A stretch of 64,000 nucleotides of DNA from Deroplatys truncata (taxonomy: Eukaryota; Arthropoda; Insecta; Mantodea; Mantidae): the NCBI GenBank assembly GCA_030765065.1, contig CM060976.1, positions 57,706,539-57,770,538 of the forward strand. Reading direction: 5' to 3'. The notes under the pieces were generated by a model. The model worked only from the letters and a program-made list of their open reading frames with translations, ran no database searches and was not told where the DNA came from. The position numbers and the translations under genes are program-made. Positions 56,109 through 64,000 of the stretch are shown here, in pieces; position 1 is the stretch's first letter; the number at the start of each line of letters is the position of its first letter.

Positions 56109-56352
56109 TTACTCTTACTTCTCTAAATTATATTACGTGACATAGGAGAAGTATTAAGGAAAGAATTTGTAATTATTATACGGATGCAATTAAAGCTCAT
56201 GTAAATAAAGGTGAAAACACAAACCATTTGTTAAATTTTGAAAGTTTAATATTCAAGAGATTTTATTATTCAAAGTTTAAAGTGAAATGTAGACGTACTG
56301 ATTTATAATAGTTATCTGCAGTAAAATAGATGAAGTAACTTAACTTGGCTAG

Positions 56353-56480
56353 ACTCGTATTTAAGTCGGTAGAGCACCTGTCTGCTACGCGAGGGGTTCC
56401 GGGTTCGCTTCCCGGCTGGGGGTGGACGTTTTTCTCCAGCCAAGATTATCCCCTATTCTTTCCAGAGTCTGAGAGTGTGG

Positions 56481-56532
<52 letters not shown>

Positions 56533-56560
56533 TCTAACTATTAAAACCCAAAGTTTATCA
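56353..56560 (+). mobile_element. SINE family SC, copy 2, with (GT)n tail
   Basis: The tRNA-like head has GTCGGTAGAGCACCTGTCTG and B box GGGTTCGCTTCCCGG, then TTTTTCTCCAGCCAAGATTA as in SC1. A long TG run (56489-56522) followed by GAGAGAGAG lies toward the 3' end. Confidence 0.82.
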
Positions 56561-56672
56561 GAAGTTAAACGAGAAGCGAATATGAGTTAACACCATTGCC
56601 TATAGACAATAATATATTCCAAACGAAAGATAAGACCATTGTAGTTAAAAGCGGGATATAAATGAAACTTTG

Positions 56673-57187
56673 AAAAATCCGATCTGTTGCGCTCGTATGA
56701 CTCTACAAGAGTACTCCACTCTACGTTTTTATGTAGTAAAATTTTGTCTATCTCTTATGGTTTACCAATTATGCAAAATTCATTCAGAATGAAGAGGACT
56801 TTTGGGAACATTAACAGAAAATTCAGGATATACATTTCATTTGCCATGAAAATATCTTAAACATATGATATTTTAATCAAAATTGTTATAGACAGTTTTG
56901 AGAAAATAAAACTTTTCGAAAAATGTCCCATACAAAGGGTAGTCTCCGTGTCGCATCCTTGGAAGATATTAAATACAAATACCAAGTTTGATATTTATCC
57001 GACTTTTCGTTTTTGATTTATGCGTTCACATACAGACACACGTACACATTTACAAAAATGCCTTATTTGGATTCAGAGCACCTCAAAACATGTATTTTCG
57101 GTGTAATGTCGATATGGAGTCTTTGGGTGGAATGCAATACTTCCCCTACTTACTATAGGAAAGTAGTAGAAAAAGTAAAAAAAAAAA
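56673..57187 (-). mobile_element. H-family element H25, internally deleted
   Basis: The right terminus ATCCGATCTGTTGCGCTCG is followed after about 35 bases by the ACGTTTTTATGTAGTAAAAT block, so several hundred bases are deleted. The rest runs to the left terminus GAAAGTAGTAGAAAAAGTAA. Confidence 0.82.
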
Positions 57188-57983
57188 TCTTACATTTCAA
57201 GATTTCACCTTGCTATTCCTCTTCCATAGGAATTGCCTTCCGATAACCTTTGGGGATATTCAGGATGATAGAAATAATATAATAGGGTAGCAACTTCCAG
57301 CATTATTGAACCATGAACTTTTGAAATCTTCGGTTCAACCTTTATTTTGAACTATATTTTCTCTACGTACTTCACGAAACATTCTTTTAAAACACCGGGT
57401 TACACACTGTACAAAACTTATCTACAAACGGGTGTGTTTTTAAACTTAAAGCGTAATAATAGAATGATTTCCTTGCCGAATACCCTTTGGAATTTAGTTG
57501 TACATCTAAAACATATAACAGAAATCTGTGACAACTTTAAGTGAATAAACTATAAAGAATTTTGCTCAGTGTACGAAATATAAGACTATATTGATGAAAA
57601 TGTACTTATCATGGCTGCATTTATCTCTGAAATATTAATTTTAGAGCTTAAAGGAGCAACGCACATAATCTGCCTGCTCATATCAATATTGACGCTAAGG
57701 GACGATTAAGCAATTCTGGAATGAGGGATTCAGCAAGAGAAATTACGAAAGATAAAAAAGAATGCTAACATCGTTCAAATTGTAGGAACTACATGTTGTT
57801 TAAGTCAGGAGTTATCGTTACCGAAGTTAAAATGTGTATCCAATGCGTTCAACTGATAATTTCCTCTTAATCCTTAATTTCTGCTAACCAATAATATTTC
57901 TTAGTAACCTGAAACTACAATAAATAAACATATTTATCCTTAAACTGAAACAAACCATTATCATATGTAATTTCAAATATTGC

Positions 57984-58025
<42 letters not shown>

Positions 58026-58269
58026 TTGTTATTGTTAACGTTGCTGTATAACGTTGCTTCTGCGAAATCTCGAAAACAATAAATTCGCTTCGCCTTTTTT
58101 AAATATTTCCTCCTTGATATAAAACTTACTTACAATTTCTTTGTATAAGGTATTATTTTTCCCAATACCAGCAATTTAAGTATTAAACTTTTTGAATAAG
58201 CTGTGCATTTTCCTTAGAAGAAACAGAATTCTTTGGTGGTATGGTGCGGTTAGCGTTGATAAAATAGTG
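57188..58269. other. No recognised gene; (AAT)n microsatellite
   Basis: A pure AAT run of about 40 bases lies at 57985-58024. A 65-codon frame at 57347-57544 has no motif. Otherwise AT-rich. Confidence 0.5.
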
Positions 58270-58283
58270 CAGAGCTTATGGAC

Positions 58284-58549
58284 AGTTAATTGAGTTTTGT
58301 ATTCATAGATGCTCTTTAACTACTATGGTTATTACCGTCCCATTCTATATTGGGCGTGAAAGACCGGTAATATTGCTCAGAGGCCTCTTTATCAGGCTTG
58401 AAGTTCTTTTACATGCTATAAATCTAGGTCGAGAGACCAACGGCTTTACTTCGCTTCCAAAGGAACATCCGAAAAAATCCATCGCGGATTTGAACCTGCA
58501 ACCTCTGGAACTAGAGACTAGCATAGTACCCCTAGACCACGGAGAACGA
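58284..58549 (-). mobile_element. SINE family SD, copy 4
   Basis: Reverse orientation with the SD body, slightly shortened around the GCATGGCTTCCTTCG block. CAGAGCTTATGGAC (58270-58283) and CAGAGATTATGGGC (58550-58563) form a 14-base target duplication with two changes. Confidence 0.85.
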
Positions 58550-58563
58550 CAGAGATTATGGGC

Positions 58564-59164
58564 CACACCATTCAGTGTACACACCACTTTGCATGCAACT
58601 TTGAATTTAATTTGATTTTTATCTGATATTTAGAAACATTATTATATAACTATGGATGAAAACGGAATTGTGTTGAGTAAAATCCAACTGACGCGGATTT
58701 GCTTCTAAAATGTGTTATATCCAGCATATCGCATGGAACAGCCATGCCACTGCTGCCAAGCCGAACGCGTTCTGAACTCCTACATAATGTTTGCTAGTTA
58801 CGCACGTGTTGTGCAGTGAAAAGCGAATTTAGTTAAAATGGAAAAGAGATACGAGAAGTAAATTCATGAGTAGCAAAGAGAGGAGGAGGTTTGCGCGGCT
58901 GGTTTTGCAAAAAATTGTTCCCGTTTGTAGAAAAAGAAACGAATGCTCCCGACGGTATCTCTTGATATGTTGCAAAGCGGTTGCTATCAGGCCTGTACTA
59001 TTTTCTGAACCTTGGCCTCACCATGATTACCCAATGTTTTACCTTCTTCCCATAACACTAGTCTGCATGATCTCGGATGATGACTCACTTTGTTATGCTG
59101 ATTTCAGAACTGCTTTTAGTGTTTTCCTATCACGTACAGTTTGTTCACAATTTCACTTCAAAAA
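58564..59164. other. Region upstream of the W remnant
   Basis: A 103-codon + frame (58866-59177) runs into the next entry in a different frame. It has no recognisable domain but may be part of the same decayed element. Confidence 0.3.
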
Positions 59165-59712
59165 TATAGAGATATAAAGATATTTCTTCCGCCACTGCAC
59201 ATAAAATTGGGCTTGATGAAGCAATTTGGAAGGGCTCTATCACAGGATGGACCCTGCTCCAAGTACCTTTCCAAGAAATTTCCCTTCATTACACAAGACA
59301 AATTAAAGGCTGGAATATTTGTTGGTCCTCAAATAAAGAAACTGATGAAGGATGAAGATTTTGAGAGGACAATGAATGAGAGAGAAATAGAAGCATGGAC
59401 CGCCTTCTGATCAGTTACTGAAAACTTCTTAGGCAATAACAAAGATGCTAATTACAAGGCCATTGTCGAAACAATGTTGGAACATTTCAAGATGGGTTGT
59501 AACATGAGTGTAAAGGTGCATTTTCTGCATTCACATATCGACTACTTTCCAGAAAATCTGGCACATTATAGTGAAGAGCAGGGTGAACGTTTTCACGATA
59601 GTAAGGAAATGGAGAGGAGGTACCAGGGGAGATGGAATGAAACTATGATGGTCGACTACTGTTGGATGTTGAGAAGGGACAGTCATCTTCAAGGATCTGC
59701 AAGAAAGTCATA
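59165..59712 (+). pseudogene. Remnant W of a widespread arthropod transposon-like protein
   Basis: One frame, interrupted by a single TGA at 59408-59410, encodes in order LPPLHIKLGLMKQF, KYLSKKFPFI, AGIFVGPQIKKLMKD, NFLGNNKDANY, NMSVKVHFLHSHIDYFPENL, EEQGERFH and EMERRYQGRWN followed by MMVDYCW. I recognise this set of blocks from a high-copy, uncharacterised protein family repeated in many arthropod genomes. I cannot name its transposon class with certainty. Upstream domains (including a cysteine-rich part usually present) are missing. One codon appears deleted after GERFH. Its few disruptions suggest it is younger than the Tc1 copy. It could alternatively be a recently silenced domesticated gene. 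Confidence 0.7.
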
Positions 59713-61394
59713 GAAGAGAAAGTTTGAAAAAAATTAAATGAACCACTTTGGCTTTTTGTTTTGTTAAAATGCAGTCATGAAATAAATTAGGGGAGTTCTT
59801 GGGAGTATTCTTAAAATAAAAACTTTATTCTTGGATAAAAACTTACCTTGTGTAAATAGTATTTAAATACTTTTCTACGCTCATTAGTAAACTTGTCAAA
59901 ACATTACTTATTTTGTGTAAAAACCTGACGTGATAGAAAAAAACGGGAGTTATTTCTGGAATCAGCATAAAAACGTGAATCAAGAACACTTACTTTTAAA
60001 AAATCATCTGACAGAAAGTTTGAAAATGCAGACTAGTGTAATTGATTGCACATCATATTCTGGTATGAAACTTCACCAATTCTATACGTCATTATTTCAA
60101 TCTCTGAGTAAGATATACGTATATTCTACAAAATTAGCAGATGAACTGCGGAGGAAATGACAAGCAAGTGAACAATATTGTGGTGCTAAATTCTAATCTT
60201 TTGCGAAGGTATTTCTCCCCTTATCTTACTTTTAAAGCATGCAGCAAGTGCAGGCATCTTCGCTTAAACCTTTTGTATAATAATTTTTGCAGCAAAAGTA
60301 GTTACACTGCAAGCAGTAACAAGTTATTTTCTTGGCGGAGAAAGCAGAAGCACAAAAGAAAAGGGTGGGAAAGGGTAAGAGAAGAGGCTTGGTAAGGAGA
60401 AAATGGCTGAAACTTCAACGCTATTTCACGGGCTTAGTCCAAAGATAACTTATTATCCCCTGTAATTACCGCTAAACGTTGAGCTTGGATAACGTTTAAT
60501 ACCACCCTAGTCAAAATTTACCGTTCTCAGCAGGTAGGTACAAGACTGTAAAGGTGAGGTAAGTGCCTACGGTCCCAGGTGTGGGTGCATACAACCTTCC
60601 CTAATACTTGGAGTAATTGGTAACGGTGGGGAGGGAACACCTAATTATCTTCCTGCAGCTAATGAGAAAATAATACGGTTTCGTCCTTTCCACAGAGAAA
60701 GTCACCTGTCTCAGAATACTTAATCGAACCTGCAAATCCAACTAAATGCAACTGGAACGTTTTGCAGCTTTAACTACTGTCTTAGAAAACACTTCGTGGC
60801 AATTGCGCGGTTTGCCAAGTACAACGTACTGAAGACAGAGATGAATGGGTTGTTTACTCTGCGGTAGCGAACTTTAACTTTTTGAACAAGTTGGTTCATT
60901 TCCGAGCAACTGCCATTATCACGGCTACGATTTATACAAGGAAAATTCACGAAGCATCTGTGCATACACACCACCATATAATTTAGTTTTATGCGATTCT
61001 CGCTGTATGGAGATTCTCGCTTTTGCCTAAAAACCTCGTTTCCATTTTTTTATCCAGAATTAAGAAGCAATATGCTTGGGTGCAGTATAGAATAATTTGT
61101 GTGCTTTTAAATTAAACACCAGGATGTAATAAAGACCTTGGAAATCTTTCGTTCAATTGGGTATTATAGTTATATATCCCTCCCGCTTCTTCGCATTTAA
61201 TCCCAAATAATTTGAAAACGTTTGGAACGGATATCATTAGCATATCGAAGACTCGAAATAATATCAGAAGTATTAATTGCTGTTCAAAACGTAACTGTAT
61301 TAATATCAGTTAAAAGTACAATACCTATTAAAATAGAAGGTGAATAACACTCAACATTGAATACTTGAATAAAGAATGATATGAATAAAATGTT
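59713..61394. other. No recognised feature, 1.7 kb
   Basis: Bases 60500-60680 are more GC-rich. No terminal repeats or protein motifs recognised. Short + frames at 59930-60160 and 60141-60395 lack motifs. Confidence 0.4.
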
Positions 61395-62206
61395 TAAAAA
61401 AACTGATGTGTTGCACTCACATGACTTTCTCTACTCTTGTACAAACGCTTGTTCTACATCTACCTCATGTCAATAGATATAAACATTTGCATAAACCTTA
61501 ATGTTTATTTTCGTGTAGGTGCAAGGGGAATATGGTAGTCTTTAAACAATAGTCAAATCTTTTAAGAGCTGGTTGCTATGTGGAGCATTCCGTTCGTTTT
61601 GCATGTCCAGGATATAAAAAAACGAATAACGAATTCCCATTTGAGAAAATGTATACGTATTGGAAAATTCGAACAAATAACAGGAACACATGGAATTGGT
61701 TCACTCGACAAAAAGCAACAACAACAAAATGTATATGACAGTGTTTTTAACGAGGTATACATTTTTTGTGTAGTAAACTTTTGTTTATCTCTTACGGTTT
61801 ACCAGTTATGCGAAAGTCATTCAGAATGAAGAGGAATTTTGGGGACATTTCCATAAAAATCAAGAAATACATTTCATTTGCCATGAAAATATCCTAAACA
61901 TATTATATTTTAATCAAAATTTTCGAAAAATGTTCCATGTAAAGTGTAGTCTGGGTTGGGGATATTCTTTAAAATCTTTGTGTAGCATCTTGGAAATATA
62001 CTGAACTTAAATAAAAGTTTGGTATTTATCCGACTTTACTTTTTGAGTTATGATGTTAACAGACACACACACGGGCAGGTTTACAAAAATGCTTTATTTG
62101 GATTCAGGGGCCTCAAAGCATTCATTTTCGGTAAAATCTCGATATCGAATTTTTTAGTGGAATGCAATACTCCTCCCACTTACTGTACGTAGTAGAGAAA
62201 GTAAAA
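61395..62206 (-). mobile_element. H-family element H26, near full length
   Basis: Starts ACTGATGTGTTGCACTCACA and ends GTACGTAGTAGAGAAAGTAA. The microsatellite is reduced (CAGACACACACACGGGC, 62061-62077). An 83-codon + frame inside is incidental. Confidence 0.9.
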
Positions 62207-62306
62207 ACAGAAAGCTACGTTGTATAGCAAGTTCTCCAAAAAATAATAAATTAATGACACAATTTCCCCTTTAAACAGCCTTTCGCATATAATTTGATTA
62301 AGATTA

Positions 62307-62561
62307 TTAATACATATTTAGTAACATTAACATCACATTTGCACTTAAAATCTCTCCATTAACCCTCCTAATAAAACCATCCTCTTTACTCCCTACAATT
62401 GAAGTGCATAGTACCCACAGTAGTGCTATGATATACAAATGAAATTCAGAATACTGAAGTTCGTTTTCCAAGCCAAAATATTCATTAAAACGGCGAAGAT
62501 ACTGCGGTGGAGAAGAAGTCAAAGTCTGCTCCCATAACAGGCCCCAAAGCGTCTCTGCCAT
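62307..62561 (-). other. Unassigned 84-codon reading frame, possible exon
   Basis: The reverse-strand frame starts at an ATG in a good context (GTCATGG) and lies outside recognised repeats. The product would start MAETLWGLLWEQTL, then have a mixed polar region with YLRRFNEYFGLENE, one hydrophobic stretch (FHLYIIALLWVLCTSIVG, about residues 41-58), then KEDGFIRRVNGEIL. The composition is more protein-like than other orphan frames here. I do not recognise the family. It might be a small single-pass membrane protein, a first exon, or chance. Confidence 0.25.
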
Positions 62562-63080
62562 GACTGGACAGCTGTCGTATGAAGGAAATAACCATCATCG
62601 CTTCTACTCGGAAGCAGGCATAGCGGGTATGAAGTGTGCGTTTTAAACGCATCTACTGCGGTATTTGATCAGAATGACTGAAAGAAATGTTCTACACCAA
62701 ATATATGTCGTAAAGCAAAACAAATGTTCAGGTTAGATGATGATGAACAGTGGCACAGAAAATTAAACGTCCAACAATTCTACGCTTGCCTTTAGTCATA
62801 TGTATTCTCATCTGCGTACATAGGCTTGTTGCGAAAATTGAAAACATTACATTTTCCACACCCTGCTTCATCTGCTACTAATGAAGGATTCTCCGTACTG
62901 ATGTAATGGTCATTAACAAATACTACACGTAGTTCAGAATTCTTATCGCATTAGTTTGTAAAATAACTCCATATTAAACTTCAGCTACCCAAGCTATATT
63001 AATTTCTAATTTTGCTCTCAGCTGTAGAATAACGCGCTACTGTGACTATTGCGCGAAGTTGCCGTCGGGCCGCGACAATG
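62562..63080. other. No recognised feature
   Basis: Spacer before the Jockey-like fragment. Confidence 0.45.
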
Positions 63081-63765
63081 TCAGAGAATGCCGCCCCCTT
63101 TCCCTAGCTACCTGGATTATTCATCTTGTTTGGGTCGGCCCTTTAGAACAAATGGCCCGCACAACACTCCTTATGTGCGCCTCTCAGCTGTTCTGATAAT
63201 TCCTTTTCCACGGGTTCGAGTAGTTTTCCCTTCCAGAACACTCCATGGTATATACTGTGACTATATAAGGGGATTGCATGCAGCTGACGACGAATCCCCA
63301 CAAAATTCTCTTATCAGGACCAAAGGATAGAGTGGCGGACTTCCATTCTATACTTGGGCATCACTCTAGATAAATGTCTAATTTTCGTGAACACGTGCGG
63401 GGAACAATGAACAGAGCTAAGGAGGTGGTAGCCGTAGTATACTCGGTTCTGAGTTTTCCACCATGCCTGGCCATCTAAAGCTACACCTTTATAAGATGCT
63501 TATGATACCCCTGATGCTCTATCCTGTGCGGTGTAGGGCATGGTAGCAGATCCTGGCTTCTCTGGTTACAGCGATGCAGAATAGGACACTTCAACCTATC
63601 TATTCTTTTGCCGTCGTTTTTGGCGAGGCTACTACATGAAACCTCGGCCCTCCCATATGTGGAGAATGTGATTAGGCGCCTAGTTCAAAATTTCTACGCT
63701 AGATTGAACCATCATGAGAACGCCCTTGTCAGATCCCTGGAGTACTACTTCCTATAGACCGCCGT
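63081..63765 (+). pseudogene. Jockey-like LINE reverse transcriptase, C-terminal fragment
   Basis: Pieces in changing frames read YLGITLDKCL (near 63350), MNRAKEVVAVVYSVLS (near 63405), and PYVENVIRRLVQNFYARL followed by NALVRSLEYY (63650-63748). These correspond in order to the YLGVTLDxRL thumb motif and the C-terminal RxFYxRL...NxLVxxL block of Jockey-clade LINEs. Frameshifts and stops make it a pseudogene. Its tail (about 63790 onward) was not resolved. Confidence 0.75.
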
Positions 63766-64000
63766 TATAGACACTATCGGGTTTCCCAGTAACGAAGGCA
63801 CTTAACCAGCAAACAACACAAAGCAAGTACTCCCCCCTCCCCTTGGGAGTGATCACTCAAAAATTAAAACACATCTATTTTGGAATAACAGCCACCAGCG
63901 GAGTAGCGGATGGATTCTGCTCCTGAAGAGGCAACCATTGAGGAGCCTATAAACTTAGCACTATCTCCTACCTAACCTCTAACTTAAAAACTAAATTACG
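63766..64000. other. No recognised feature, window end
   Basis: Could include the 3' untranslated region of the Jockey-like element. Nothing else is visible. Confidence 0.4.

Noticed and set aside
1..64000. CRISPR array, integrated virus or operon.
   Set aside because: No spacer-repeat pattern, no viral structural or polymerase genes, and the sequence is clearly eukaryotic. No LTR pairs were recognised either.

Overview
The window looks like intergenic DNA from a large, AT-rich, repeat-dense arthropod genome, most likely an insect. The reasons are a TATA plus TCAGTT initiator core promoter of arthropod type, arthropod-style Tc1/mariner transposases, a Jockey-like non-LTR retrotransposon, and four tRNA-derived SINE families. 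The species cannot be named from the sequence. I found no complete host protein-coding gene, no rRNA, no functional tRNA gene and no CRISPR array. Every protein similarity I recognise belongs to a decayed mobile element. All family assignments are by eye; no database was searched.

The dominant component, about 16 kb or a quarter of the window, is one family that I call H (H1-H26). Full-length copies are about 0.85-0.97 kb. They begin ACTTTCTCTACT, carry the inverted copy AGTAGAGAAAGT about 30 bases before the other end, then a small hairpin, and end CAGA followed by a run of T. A (GT)n/(GTCT)n microsatellite lies at a fixed internal position. One copy (H14) can be compared with an unoccupied copy of the same target in the window, which shows insertion into a run of T. 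Asymmetric terminal inverted repeats, a 3' hairpin, a T-rich target and an internal GTCT microsatellite resemble non-autonomous Helentron (INE-1-like) elements.

Layout: 1-2.8 kb holds H fragments, one split by a 1.5 kb Tc1-like element with a broken transposase. 3.2-6.2 kb holds LINE reverse-transcriptase remnants, one split by a SINE with a perfect 12-bp target duplication. 6.3-6.9 kb holds the most gene-like signal: a perfect 20-bp heat-shock element, a second partial one, a TATA box and an initiator at canonical spacing, then a leader-like stretch with no recognisable coding exon after it. 7-16 kb has H copies, SINEs and a 2-kb element (Y) with terminal inverted repeats. 16-24 kb has MITEs (family Z), nested H copies and a palindromic mariner remnant. 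24-27.5 kb is a large inverted-repeat compound. 27.5-36 kb is mostly unrecognised DNA with SINEs, Z3 and an inverted second copy of Y. 36-43 kb has H17-H20 and two LINE 3' tails. 43-50 kb has SINEs, a mariner deletion derivative and a Tc1 fragment. 50-64 kb has a palindromic repeat, more H copies, a remnant of a widespread arthropod transposon-like protein (59.2-59.7 kb), an 84-codon unassigned reading frame (62.3-62.6 kb) and a Jockey-like fragment.

There is no operon or pathway here. The elements interact by nesting, and the nesting gives relative ages: Tc1 into H3, SINEs into H12, H21 and the LINE, H11 into H10, H14 and H15 into X.
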